Below, piece by piece: positions 31,709 to 40,858 of a DNA stretch of 64,000 nucleotides; the first letter of the stretch is position 1, and every line of letters starts with the position of its first letter. The position numbers and the translations under genes were made by a program. Below the pieces are notes generated by a model. That model was given only the letters and a program-made list of their open reading frames with translations, made no database searches and was not told the origin of the DNA. This DNA is from Nocardioides mangrovicus (GTDB lineage: Bacteria > Actinomycetota > Actinomycetes > Propionibacteriales > Nocardioidaceae): the NCBI RefSeq assembly GCF_003674065.1, contig NZ_RDBE01000010.1, positions 336,806 through 400,805 of the forward strand. Reading direction: 5' to 3'.

Positions 31709-33592
31709 TCAGTCGGTCGCTCCCGCCGTGCCGGGCGGTCCCGGCCACGCTCGGCACAGAAGGGACGTGAGGTGCACCGAACGCGCGTCGATGTCGTCGT
31801 CCGTCCAGCTCGACCGCTGCTCATCGACCAGATCCTTATTCAGCACCAGGAGGCTGTACTTCGAGATTAACGATCGTTTGCCGAGGTTGGCGTCCTCACC
31901 CTTGCCACTGATCGCTGCCGACTCCGAGTCGGTCCAGGGACGGTTGGACAGCGAACCGTTGAGCTTCTTGGTCAACAGGGTCAGGTTCCCCAGACGATTG
32001 ACCCGTGCATCCCGCTCAGCCGCATCCGTCGGCGACAGCGGTGGTTCGTCGTCCCAGTACTGCCTCCATCCCTGCGGCATCAGGTGCTCGACCTCGAGTG
32101 CCGGCTGGATGGACACCACTTCATGTCGATCGGTCCTCAGCTGGCGTTCGATGGCCTCGAGGATGACGCGCAGTCGGGTCTGGCGCACGTTGCCGTAGAG
32201 CCGGATGGTGGGCAGGGAGGCGAGCATCTCGTCGTCGTTGGGCCAGAGACGGGCATCGGCACTCTGGGCGGCCAGGAAGGACCTCACGCCGGCACCGATG
32301 TCCGACAGGCTGTCGTCGATCTCGGTGAGCAGCGCGACCATGAGCTTGTTGACGTCCTTCATGGTGTAGCGCAACAGTGTCCGACGGATGACCCAGCTCT
32401 CCAGGGCCTTGAGCGCCTCGGCGCGTTGCTCGGCCGCGACCGGGTGGTTCTCCGACAGCATCCGCAGCAGCAGTGGCGTGGTGGCTCCGAGTTCGAAGGA
32501 CTCGACGACGCGGGTGTAAAAGCGGCCCTCGGCCGTCTCGGTGTCCAGCTGGGCGAAGGAGCGGAAGGTGTCGGCGTCGCGCCTCAGCTGCCCCAGAAGG
32601 CCTTCGGCCCCATCGGCGTCCTTCATGAGGGGCCGTGCATAGTTCATGAACTCCCGGAAGACCTCGTCGGTGAGGATCTCCGAGCGTGTCCGCATCGTCA
32701 GCCAGTACTGGAGGAAGATGTCGATCCGGGACCGCATGTGACGTCCTTGACTGATCTCGGTGCGCCACCAGTCGTCGTCGAAGTCGACCCAGTGGGTGTC
32801 CGGCCAGTGAGCGACCGCGGCCCCGACCTGTTCCCCGATCTGGAACACCCAGTTCTTGATGAGGTCGGCCTTGAGGAGGGGTGTCCCCCTGTCGTTGAGT
32901 GTCTCGAAGATCACTTGGTCGTCGTCGTGCCCGGCGAGGTTGATCGCTACGACGTACAGGCGGGTCTGCATGACCTCGGTGAGCGCTCGTACCCGGTGGG
33001 CCTCGCTCCCGATAGGTGGCTCCTCGTCCTCGAGGGGCGAGCCGGCCAGCCACTCGCCTACTTGGGCCTTGAAAAAGTTGTGCGCGTTCACGACGCGGTG
33101 GTCGGCGAAGGAGGCTCCGCCTGATCCATCCATGGCCGTCTCGAAGGCCTCCCGGTCGGACCTGGACGGCCATAGTTTGAACCGCTCGGGTCTTCCCAGG
33201 AACCGCTTGGCGCCGTTGAGGATGAGTTCCTGGAGAGCTTCGGCCTCTGCCTCGTGGCCCCGGTTCTCGACCGCCTCCTGGACGGCGTCGAGGAGGATCT
33301 GCAGGGTCGTGGTGCGCTGTTGCCCGTCGATGACTGAGTGACGGGTGACGTCTCCGGCGACCGGGGACTTCGACTTGAAGACGACCGCCCCCAAGAAGTG
33401 GCCACCGATTGCCGCCAGCTTGTCGACGTCCTCGCCCGCCCGCAGCACGCGTTCGGCCACGCGCCTGACGTCCTGCCAGAGCGGCTCCCATTGATCCTCC
33501 TCCGACCAGACGTAGGGCCGCTGGAACGGAGGGATCTCGTAGTGGACCGAGCCTTCGAACAGTTCGCGTGGGTTGAGCGCTTCGGCCTTCAT
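31709..33592 (-). CDS. DUF262/DUF1524 protein (GmrSD-type, type IV restriction-like)
   Basis: 627 residues. The DUF262 half has FQRPYVW (23-29) and IDGQQRTTTLQ (88-98), a ParB-like nucleotide-hydrolysing motif. The DUF1524 half has an HNH-type nuclease core, EVEHLMPQGW near 498 followed by NRLGNLTLLTKKLNGSLSN. GmrSD enzymes cut DNA with modified bases such as glucosylated hydroxymethylcytosine, using the DUF262 half for NTP-dependent regulation. A single fused chain as here is common. ATG start. It is divergent from the nuclease at 33794 across a 200-bp gap. Confidence 0.9.
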   Translation of the reverse strand: MKAEALNPRELFEGSVHYEIPPFQRPYVWSEEDQWEPLWQDVRRVAERVLRAGEDVDKLAAIGGHFLGAVVFKSKSPVAGDVTRHSVIDGQQRTTTLQILLDAVQEAVENRGHEAEAEALQELILNGAKRFLGRPERFKLWPSRSDREAFETAMDGSGGASFADHRVVNAHNFFKAQVGEWLAGSPLEDEEPPIGSEAHRVRALTEVMQTRLYVVAINLAGHDDDQVIFETLNDRGTPLLKADLIKNWVFQIGEQVGAAVAHWPDTHWVDFDDDWWRTEISQGRHMRSRIDIFLQYWLTMRTRSEILTDEVFREFMNYARPLMKDADGAEGLLGQLRRDADTFRSFAQLDTETAEGRFYTRVVESFELGATTPLLLRMLSENHPVAAEQRAEALKALESWVIRRTLLRYTMKDVNKLMVALLTEIDDSLSDIGAGVRSFLAAQSADARLWPNDDEMLASLPTIRLYGNVRQTRLRVILEAIERQLRTDRHEVVSIQPALEVEHLMPQGWRQYWDDEPPLSPTDAAERDARVNRLGNLTLLTKKLNGSLSNRPWTDSESAAISGKGEDANLGKRSLISKYSLLVLNKDLVDEQRSSWTDDDIDARSVHLTSLLCRAWPGPPGTAGATD

Positions 33593-33793
33593 GAGGGAGA
33601 ACTCCTTCGTCCGAGGTCTGTCAGGTTCTCAGCGGGTGCGCGCAGTGGGCCTTGCGTTCATCCTGATGCATCTGGCACCTGCTCGTGGACGTTGAAGGTA
33701 TTCGCCGCCTGCGCAGCTACCCGCTCACTGCTCATGCACCACGAGGACGGCAGCCACGCTGCGTGGGTGCGTTCCGATCTAGGATCTTGAGTC

Positions 33794-34762
33794 GTGCCCG
33801 TTGACCGTGCAGCGCTCGAAGCGGAGTCCTGCTGGTTCGGGGTGGACCGTGTCAGCGACACAACCATGACCGACTTCAAACGTGAGGCCAGGTACCGGCA
33901 GGCGTTGTGGCGCAGGGACCGCGGACTCGCGATGGGCAGCCACAAGAACAGCAGTGCAGCGGTTCGTGCCGGCGGACCTGTGACTATCGCCAACGGGTCT
34001 CGTCTCGATCCGGTGGATGCGGACCTGGGCCAGAACTTCCTCAGTGAGCCCATCTGGAACAGCGTGCGCGACCGTCTGGCGAACCCCCAGCCGAACCAGA
34101 CACTGAACCCGGCGAGGCTCAGGGGTGATCTGCTCTCCTCGATGCCGATGTGCTTCAACCTCTTCGGCGAGCTGTCGGATGACCCGGGGCGGTCCAGCCG
34201 TGCGGCCGAACTCCTCCTCCCGTCGGTCGGGGGCGGTGAGGTCGACGTGCGGTTCGAATGGTCCCCTGAGCGCTCGTCGACGCACTACACCAACGACCGG
34301 ACCGCCTTCGACGTGGCGCTGCTGGTCGACCCAGGCCCGAAGAGCGTAATCGGCGTGGAGACGAAGTACCACGAGCATGCGCTCCCCGAGAAGAAGCCCG
34401 GCGCTGCACAGCTCGAGCGTCACGAAGCTCAGCGAGCGATGTATACACGATTGGCGGAACAGTCCGGAGTCTTCAGGTCCGGGTGGCAGGACAGCATCTA
34501 CGACACCGACCTCGAACAGATCTGGCGCGACCACCTGCTGCTGCTCTCGATGCTGAATCATCCGGACCAGTGGGACCGCGGCCGCTACGTGATCGTCTTC
34601 CCCTCGCGAAACGTCAGTTTTGCTGACGCTAGCGCTCGCTATCACGAACTTCTCGTCGACGACGAGACCTTCGCCGCGTTGACGCTAGAGGAGCTCCTTG
34701 GCGCCCAGGTCCTGCACACCGCAGAGACCCGGGCGGCGTTCCGAAAGCGTTATCTCTGGTGA
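33794..34762 (+). CDS. Restriction-endonuclease-like PD-(D/E)XK protein
   Basis: 322 residues from GTG 33794. The nuclease core TAFDVALLVDP...SVIGVETKYHEHA (about residues 170-195; Asp and ExK) is followed by helices and WDRGRYVIVFPSRN. It resembles PGN_0703-like endonucleases; the element's other candidate of this type is at 22783, though the two are not close copies. No methylase is adjacent, so it may act on modified DNA or serve as an effector. It ends 44 bp from the convergent gene at 34807. Confidence 0.75.
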   Translation: MPVDRAALEAESCWFGVDRVSDTTMTDFKREARYRQALWRRDRGLAMGSHKNSSAAVRAGGPVTIANGSRLDPVDADLGQNFLSEPIWNSVRDRLANPQPNQTLNPARLRGDLLSSMPMCFNLFGELSDDPGRSSRAAELLLPSVGGGEVDVRFEWSPERSSTHYTNDRTAFDVALLVDPGPKSVIGVETKYHEHALPEKKPGAAQLERHEAQRAMYTRLAEQSGVFRSGWQDSIYDTDLEQIWRDHLLLLSMLNHPDQWDRGRYVIVFPSRNVSFADASARYHELLVDDETFAALTLEELLGAQVLHTAETRAAFRKRYLW

Positions 34763-34806
34763 CACCCAGGCCCGGCTCACGGGTCAGTCCGCGAGCTACA
34801 GGCGAC

Positions 34807-36093
34807 TCACCGTGCTGTGGGTTCGCTGCCACCTCTAGGCGATCCACCCCGGTCCTCGTCGTCGTCGCCGCCCATTGTTGGGGTTGAACGGGGTGAACGG
34901 GCAGCGACTCTGCGGGAGAGGACACCCGTCGCGGACGCCGCGCGATCGACGGTCTGATGACCGACCCGCCTGGCCACGCCCACGCCGTCCACACCCGTCG
35001 CCCACGTCCTGGCTCTGACCTCGGCCGCGGCATCCCTCCATCGTCTGGCCTCGACCAGCTCGCGGTCGACGGTGATACCGAGGCTCCTGTGAAGGTCGGA
35101 GACAGCTGCGGCGACACGGTCGCTGGACCTGACCGCGGCTGGCGACTTGGTCGGGTGGAGCAGCACCTTGGCGTTCGCGGTGTCCACTCGGTCAAGGAGG
35201 CGTTCGGTCGTGGCCGAAATGGTGTTCAGGCGCTTCCGGCGGGCGGCTTTGATGCCGAGACGGTGGCCATGAACCTCGTCCGGGGTCCCGTCGAGTACCC
35301 GATCGAGTTCGAGTACGGCGATCGCGTCCTGGAGTTGGAAGCAACGGGCCAGGACAAAGAGCCATTCCACTGCAGTGGACTCAACTTCCTCGACCGTCTT
35401 GGCGATCGCGCCGACCCGCGCCACGTCTTCCATCGTCCGCGCAAGAGCGTCTAGATGACGTAGCGCGTACGCCTGGGTCCGCGCGATCGTCTCGACCGTG
35501 CCTTGCACCTTCGACCAGGTGATGGCGTTGACCCGGCCACCGTGCTCGCGGATCGACCACGCCTCATCAATGACTGCCGCGACCCCAGCCAAGTCAGCCA
35601 TAACGGCATCCTTCTGGGCCCGCAGCACCTGATCCAGCTTTTGGTCGATCTCGGCCAGGCAGTCAGTCATCTCACTGATGCTCTGTTGCATCGCGACCTG
35701 CGCCATGAGGCCAGCGGCTCCGGCCAAGAGGGACGGATTCGCCAGCATCGACCGAGGACTCTTGGCGAACTGGACAAATCCTCCGATCTGACCGCTCTTC
35801 GACCCTTTGACCACCCCCGTGCTGAGACCCGTCTTCGCGTCCTGACGTAGCCCGTGCTTCTTCACGAGCTCGGCGGAGTGCTCTGTCAGTCTCAACCACC
35901 GTCCTGAGGTGGCCGCCAGTTCGGATCCCACTTGAGCTGCCATAGAACCCGTTCGCAGGACGTCTTGGAGTCGGACCGAGTTCAACCCGCCGAGTTCGAT
36001 CCCCTCGGCATCGAGGAAATGCTCGACGGCTGTCGGATCACCGATGAGCACCAAGCCCTCATCATCAGAGATGAGCTGGATGTCGCTGGCCAT
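34807..36093 (-). CDS. Helical protein of unknown function with one hydrophobic segment
   Basis: 428 residues from ATG 36093 (GGGAG upstream; the frame is open to 36411 without a ribosome site). The N-terminal 60 residues look globular (IQLISDDEGLVLIGDPTAVE). A Gly/Ala-rich hydrophobic stretch lies near 145-165 (SLLAGAAGLMAQVAMQQS). The rest is long helices, ending in an Arg/Ser/Gly-rich disordered tail. It is divergent from the DUF4062 gene, 202 bp away, and could be its partner. No family recognised. Confidence 0.72.
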   Translation of the reverse strand: MASDIQLISDDEGLVLIGDPTAVEHFLDAEGIELGGLNSVRLQDVLRTGSMAAQVGSELAATSGRWLRLTEHSAELVKKHGLRQDAKTGLSTGVVKGSKSGQIGGFVQFAKSPRSMLANPSLLAGAAGLMAQVAMQQSISEMTDCLAEIDQKLDQVLRAQKDAVMADLAGVAAVIDEAWSIREHGGRVNAITWSKVQGTVETIARTQAYALRHLDALARTMEDVARVGAIAKTVEEVESTAVEWLFVLARCFQLQDAIAVLELDRVLDGTPDEVHGHRLGIKAARRKRLNTISATTERLLDRVDTANAKVLLHPTKSPAAVRSSDRVAAAVSDLHRSLGITVDRELVEARRWRDAAAEVRARTWATGVDGVGVARRVGHQTVDRAASATGVLSRRVAARSPRSTPTMGGDDDEDRGGSPRGGSEPTAR

Positions 36094-36295
36094 CTTCAAG
36101 CTCCCAACCCACAGGTCGCCCCTAGTTCGGCAGTCATTCGACGGATTCTCGCATCGCAGGAGCAAGAGCATCAGATCTCTTGCGGCAGGTGCCCTGCCGT
36201 AAGGGACGCGGTCAAGGCAAGCCTTGGAGTCCGGTTCGTGGGCGTCCGTCATCCCGACAGCCGGCCGCAGTCGGTGGCGCATGGTGAACTGACGC

Positions 36296-37438
36296 ATGTC
36301 CGAAAGCCTGCTCATCGACCTACGATCCGCTTCGTCGGATCCCGCAGACGCAGATCTGCGTGCTTGGGCGTCGGGCAGGAGGGTGTTCGTATCGAGCCTC
36401 ATTGCCGACATGCCGGAGGAGCGTGCGGCCGCGCGGCAGGCTGTGGAGTCCTTCGGCGCAGTACCGGTGATGTTCGAACAGGACCTTGCCGCTCAAGACA
36501 TTCGCGCCGACCAGGCCTATCTCGCGGGAGTCAGGAGCTCCGACATCTACCTAGGGCTTTTCGGACCCCGATACGGGGTTCGGATGAGCGATGGCTACTC
36601 GGCCACCCACGCCGAGTTCAACGAGGCCGAGCGAGCAGGACTCAGACTCTGTCTGTTCGTGCCGGCAGGCGACATTAGCGAGATGGACGGCGCCCAGCAG
36701 GATCTCGTCGCGGGTGCACGCAACCTCTACGTCACCAGCTCGCGGACGACACCCGAGAGCCTTCAAGCGGCGATCGGTCGCCGGCTCGTCAGCCTCGCTG
36801 CCGAGGACATCGCCCCCTGGATCCGTCTCGGGCGAACTGTCTTCCGCTCCACACAGATCGCCAGTAATGGTTCAGAGGTACTCGTTACCGCAGAGGTACG
36901 CAGCGTCGAGGTGCATGCCGAACTGGTGGACATGAGAAACGACCGCGCTGGTGACGTGCCTTTCGCATCGCCCGTCGAGGCCTTCAAGGTCCGAGTGGCA
37001 GACGTCTCCACCGACACCTTCTCCACGCAGACGTTTCACGAAAAGCTGGCGCTGTCCGGCAACGGGTCACCCGCGGTCTACCGAGGGATGGGCATCAACG
37101 GTATGTCCGCTGACGAGATCGGCCGACGAGCCTTAGCTGATGGCCTGTTCGGTACAAGCACTCTTGGAGCGGCGACATTTGGTGTCCAGGCGGTGGATCC
37201 GCTGGCCCCGCTGCGAGGGAAACAGCTAGATGATTCGATCGTCAGACCAGTGGCTCGTCTTCTGATCACAGAACACCTGCTCCAAACGGGCGCGGCTCGG
37301 TCGGTCACCGATTTCACGCTGGGGCCCGCTCACTCAGAGGTGCGCCAGTTGCGAGTCGCCTGGAACCCGCCCAAGCGGTACATCAACGAGGACGACCCTG
37401 AACCAGTCGCCGTCGAGGGTCCCGTCCGAGATCTATGA
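36296..37438 (+). CDS. DUF4062 (TIR-like fold) domain protein
   Basis: 380 residues. Residues 26-125 match DUF4062: RRVFVSSLIADMPEERAAAR, VPVMFEQD, SDIYLGLFGPRYG and ATHAEFNEA. This domain is TIR-like in fold and is common in bacterial defence and STAND-type proteins, though NAD hydrolysis is not established for it. The C-terminal 250 residues are unknown. It is followed 290 bp later by a textbook terminator. Confidence 0.83.
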   Translation: MSESLLIDLRSASSDPADADLRAWASGRRVFVSSLIADMPEERAAARQAVESFGAVPVMFEQDLAAQDIRADQAYLAGVRSSDIYLGLFGPRYGVRMSDGYSATHAEFNEAERAGLRLCLFVPAGDISEMDGAQQDLVAGARNLYVTSSRTTPESLQAAIGRRLVSLAAEDIAPWIRLGRTVFRSTQIASNGSEVLVTAEVRSVEVHAELVDMRNDRAGDVPFASPVEAFKVRVADVSTDTFSTQTFHEKLALSGNGSPAVYRGMGINGMSADEIGRRALADGLFGTSTLGAATFGVQAVDPLAPLRGKQLDDSIVRPVARLLITEHLLQTGAARSVTDFTLGPAHSEVRQLRVAWNPPKRYINEDDPEPVAVEGPVRDL

Positions 37439-37684
37439 AAGTCGCCCGCATGTGGTACGGGCTTGCGGTCCGAACCCGCGCGAGGTCACTGGGGAAACGT
37501 CGAAGCGGAGGTCCGACAACATCACGAGCGGATTACCTATGCGATCGCCCCCGCCTCACGGTGACCTCCGGGATCGGGGATCGAGAACGGTTGGGCAGCG
37601 CACCCGGATCATCCTCAAGGGCAACCCTGCTGTCAGATCGCTCCCTTTTCGGACCAGCAGGGATCCGGAATGCCCGAGCCTCCC

Positions 37685-39646
37685 CTAGGCGCCGTCGTGC
37701 TGTTCGTCCTGAGGCTGCTCGGCCTCGACGAGCCCTGCCCTTTGCAGGGCGCTTTTTTCGAATCGCGCTTGTAGGGCTGCCTGCTGAATCCCTACGTATT
37801 CGAGGATGCTCTTGCCCTTCGCAAGGATCAAGATGCTAATCGTGAAAGCGACTGCTCCTGCGATGAGGATCGGGAGCCGCAGGGGTCGCAAGATGAACTC
37901 ATTGACCACTGGGAAGAATGTTGCGATTCCAGCAATGGTGGCTCCAACCAGCACGACGACTACGAGAGCCTTCACGAAAAGCCCCAATGCTCCAGCTCTG
38001 CGTTCAGCGCTTTTTCGGATGGCCGATACGCGGCGCGTGTCGCGCGCTTCGAGCGAATCGAGGCGCGTTCGAAGAGCCTGGGCTTCACTCGCCTTTTCAT
38101 GGGCCAAGAACCGGCTGGCCGCTTCGGCTTCCTCCGCCTTCTCTGCGCGGCTTTCCGCCTGCCTTTTTTCGTCGACCGCTGGGGCCGCTGCACTCTCGCG
38201 AGCTCTTGCTAGGGCCGTGGAGATGGCCTTTGGTGATACTCGGCGAGGGTCTCCGAGGGTCATATCCATAAGCGATTGCTGAGCCTCATTGGAGTACCGG
38301 AGCAGTGCGACGTCCTCCGCAGAGATACTGCCCCGTTGGTCGAGACGATCGATCTCGTCGGCAACTTTTAGCCATAGGTTTGGCGAGGGCGCGAGCGCCG
38401 CGTAACAGTCCGCAATAATCCGCTGTCGCGGAAGGTCTGGGGCCTGCGTCGGCTCTTTCACCCAAACCAACGCCGCGAGCGTGTGATCGAGCATCGCGAG
38501 CGGCCACTCGTGTCTTCCAGAGTTGAAGAAGCTCCGTGAGGCACGAACGAGAGCCGAGTTGTCAGTGATCAGTACGGCTTTGCACGTTTCTAGATGAGGT
38601 CCACTCTCACCTCCACGCAGTCTATGGATGGCGGTGAGGCTGTTGAGATCCGGAAGGAGGGTGTGCTCATACTTGTAGTTGATCTTCTCTTGAAGAACGT
38701 GTTCGAGCTCGTTCTCGTCAACGCCGAAGTGCGTCGTGTGCTCTGGAGTATCGACGACACGAATGCGGACCTTGTCGAGATCCCTTTCGAGTCGCTCGAC
38801 AGCAAGGTTGACGTCGTTCTCGTTGTAGTCCGATGACCGGAAGTGCGTGGCGACTCCGCGCATGGCACTCTCTGCGCCCACCGTCCTCCGTAGCGCCACC
38901 TTGGTCCCTTCAAGGATGCCTCGCATCTCTTTGACGCTGTGCGAGAAGCACGCGAGCGATGCCCCTTGGGACATCGCGAGGCGAAGAACTTGCTGGGTGG
39001 CTTCTTGGGCGTCTGAGCCTTCGTGTCCAAGGGCGCGAAGGCAGATCGGGGTGTCAAGGTAGAGAATGGTCCGCCTGAAGCGTCGCTGAACGTCGTTCGG
39101 CACCTCGAGGTAGAGCGCAGACGCAAGCATCGATCCCTTGACCATCTGATCGAGGTAACCAAAGGCGGAGGGGTTTCCCTCGGCCACTAGGGCTATATAC
39201 GCGGCGACGATGTAGCCGCTCCCTTGATCTGCTCCTTCGTAGTCTGCTGGATTCCTGCCCCGTACCGAGAAGGAAAGCAGTGAGACCGCGTGCGATTCGA
39301 TGTAGTCGACCAGCGCTGTCTCTGCTGTGGTCTCGTCCCACTCGATCTCGAACCGCGTTTGTGCGAAGCTGATGAGCCCGCGTACGAGCGCGGTTTGCTC
39401 TCTGCGACAGGCTAGCTGTTGAGAAGCGATGTCGGGGAGCTTGGCGGCTGCGCCTTCGGAGAGGGTGAGTTCCCGTGTTCGAGGGGCGCGTTTGACGAGA
39501 CTCTGCTTGGCTCCGCGTCCGATGAGCGACGAGACAACGTTGACTGGCAGGTCAAGCCCGAAGAGGTCAAAGACCCGATCTTTGACCTCTCGGTCGGTCA
39601 GCGGCCTGTCGCCGCTTAGGCGGAGCGCTTCGAGGGCGTAAGGCAC
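37685..39646 (-). CDS. PIN-like domain protein with coiled coil and two C-terminal membrane spans
   Basis: 653 residues from GTG 39646. The middle has a PIN-like arrangement: TILYLDTPICLRAL near 194 and CKAVLITDNSALVRASRSF near 365, supplying acidic residues of a nuclease site. Residues about 490-550 are a charged coiled coil (EKRQAESRAEKAEEAE). Two spans follow (KALVVVVLVGATIAGIA and ILIAGAVAFTISILIL) and a cytosolic tail. A membrane-tethered ribonuclease is the inference. Protein-like sequence continues upstream to a stop at 39770-39772 with no start codon in 41 codons, so the true N-terminus may be longer or damaged. Confidence 0.7.
   Translation of the reverse strand: MPYALEALRLSGDRPLTDREVKDRVFDLFGLDLPVNVVSSLIGRGAKQSLVKRAPRTRELTLSEGAAAKLPDIASQQLACRREQTALVRGLISFAQTRFEIEWDETTAETALVDYIESHAVSLLSFSVRGRNPADYEGADQGSGYIVAAYIALVAEGNPSAFGYLDQMVKGSMLASALYLEVPNDVQRRFRRTILYLDTPICLRALGHEGSDAQEATQQVLRLAMSQGASLACFSHSVKEMRGILEGTKVALRRTVGAESAMRGVATHFRSSDYNENDVNLAVERLERDLDKVRIRVVDTPEHTTHFGVDENELEHVLQEKINYKYEHTLLPDLNSLTAIHRLRGGESGPHLETCKAVLITDNSALVRASRSFFNSGRHEWPLAMLDHTLAALVWVKEPTQAPDLPRQRIIADCYAALAPSPNLWLKVADEIDRLDQRGSISAEDVALLRYSNEAQQSLMDMTLGDPRRVSPKAISTALARARESAAAPAVDEKRQAESRAEKAEEAEAASRFLAHEKASEAQALRTRLDSLEARDTRRVSAIRKSAERRAGALGLFVKALVVVVLVGATIAGIATFFPVVNEFILRPLRLPILIAGAVAFTISILILAKGKSILEYVGIQQAALQARFEKSALQRAGLVEAEQPQDEQHDGA
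37732..37758 (+). terminator. Rho-independent terminator on the plus strand
   Basis: GCCCTGC and GCAGGGC (37732-37738, 37744-37750) with a 5-nt loop, then GC and six T (37753-37758). It terminates rightward transcription from the DUF4062 gene and sits inside the 3' end of the convergent PIN-like gene. Confidence 0.85.
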
Positions 39647-40111
39647 GAAGTTGTCAAGATAACTGGTTCGGTTGCTTTGCCAGTTGACGTTGATGATCGC
39701 GAGGCTGGTGAGGGTGGCGTCGCTGTTCTCCCGAGGGCGTTGTAGCGCGAATTCGTGGTGATTGTTCGTCTACACCTCTCGGTCATCACTTCGGTGCGCA
39801 CACGCTGGGTGCTGGTCAAGCCTCGCCTGTCCCATTGCTGGCGATACACGTGGCCACCGCTCTAACCGCAGCCCATGTGTTTTCGCCCGTCTTCAGATGT
39901 TCGCAGGTCGCGCCGTCAGCGTCTCAAAGTTGTCTCCTGCGTTGCCTAGAGTCGGTCAACGACGAAGATGCCGTGAAGCCTGATCAGCCGACAATCGAAT
40001 GATTGAGGAGTGGACCGCCGCGGAGCGTGGGTCAAGCGATCGGAGATCGTGTCCGATCCCCAGTGCCCGACTACAACGGCCGGCCCTCCAGGCAGCAAAT
40101 CGGGGAGCTAG
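39647..40111. other. Region upstream of the PIN-like gene
   Basis: 39647-39769 (minus strand) reads as a plausible N-terminal extension of the PIN-like protein (SLAIINVNWQSNRTSYLDN) but lacks any ATG/GTG/TTG. 39773-40037 shows no gene. 40038-40058 is the fourth dyad repeat. Confidence 0.5.
40038..40058. repeat. Dyad repeat copy 4 (GATCGGA-N7-TCCGATC)
   Basis: A perfect 7-bp-arm inverted repeat, 53 bp downstream of the minus-strand DUF1232 gene. Arm sequence identical to 8664. Confidence 0.7.
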
Positions 40112-40720
40112 CTACTGGCCCAGTTCCCATGCGCGGAACGCATCGAGTTCTTGCCTGACCGATTTGATCACCCATCCCACGACCACTGCGTCGTCTAGGT
40201 AGCCAACGCCTGGCACCACGTCAGGGATCGCGTCGAGCGGCGAGACCACATAAAGCAAACCCGCCACTACCAGCGCAAGCGAGTCAGGCGGGATCTCGCG
40301 GTAGTGCCCACGGCCATAGGCCACGACGAGGCGCACCAACGTGCGAAAGTCATCGATGACCGCGGTGAAGGGCCCGCTCCTAGATGCTCCGCTGCGATAG
40401 GACTCTTCGGCGACTCGCTTCAGCGCTTCCGGGTCGTCAAGCATTCTTTGGGCGCGAGAGCGGGCGCGGACGAAGTACTTCGACATCGGCGCGCTACGTG
40501 CGACTCGTCTTACGCCGCTCAGCGTTCGGCTGCTCGCTGGGATGGAAGTCTCTGCTCCGGTCTTCTTGGCCGGGGTCTTCTTGGCCGGGGCCTTCTTGGC
40601 CGGGGCCTTCTTGACCGAGGCCTTCTTGGCCGAGGCCTTCTTGGCCGAGGCCTTCTTAGCCGAGGCCTTCTCAGCCGCTCTGATGTGCCGTCCGGCGGCG
40701 TCGGCCTCAGCCATCGGCAT
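40112..40720 (-). CDS. DUF1232 (YkvA-type) protein with Lys/Ala-rich N-terminal repeats
   Basis: 202 residues. The N-terminus (about 16-55) is a run of AKKAS/AKKAP pentapeptides like the histone-H1-type tails of actinobacterial nucleoid proteins. The C-terminus is a DUF1232 domain (SLALVVAGLLYVVSPLDAIP, then GYLDDAVVVGWVI), a short membrane-associated hairpin of unknown role. Such a tail could tie a membrane domain to DNA. The start at 40720 is the first in frame; no clear ribosome site is seen. Confidence 0.82.
   Translation of the reverse strand: MPMAEADAAGRHIRAAEKASAKKASAKKASAKKASVKKAPAKKAPAKKTPAKKTGAETSIPASSRTLSGVRRVARSAPMSKYFVRARSRAQRMLDDPEALKRVAEESYRSGASRSGPFTAVIDDFRTLVRLVVAYGRGHYREIPPDSLALVVAGLLYVVSPLDAIPDVVPGVGYLDDAVVVGWVIKSVRQELDAFRAWELGQ
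40558..40677 (-). repeat. 15-bp tandem coding repeats (AKKAS/AKKAP)
   Basis: About eight 15-bp units (CTTCTTGGCCGAGGC and variants), each coding for one AKKA[SPT] pentapeptide of the DUF1232 protein. The near-identical units are prone to copy-number change by slippage. Confidence 0.85.
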
Positions 40721-40858
40721 TCCGTCCTTGATTGGGCTCTGCAGGTTGAGCCCCCGAGATGCACGGGGCTTGCGGCTGCAACAACGGGTCGCTCATCGGC
40801 CTGGAGGTTACCGACTATCCCTTCAATCTGGACTGAGTGTTGCTCCCCTGGGTTGCCC

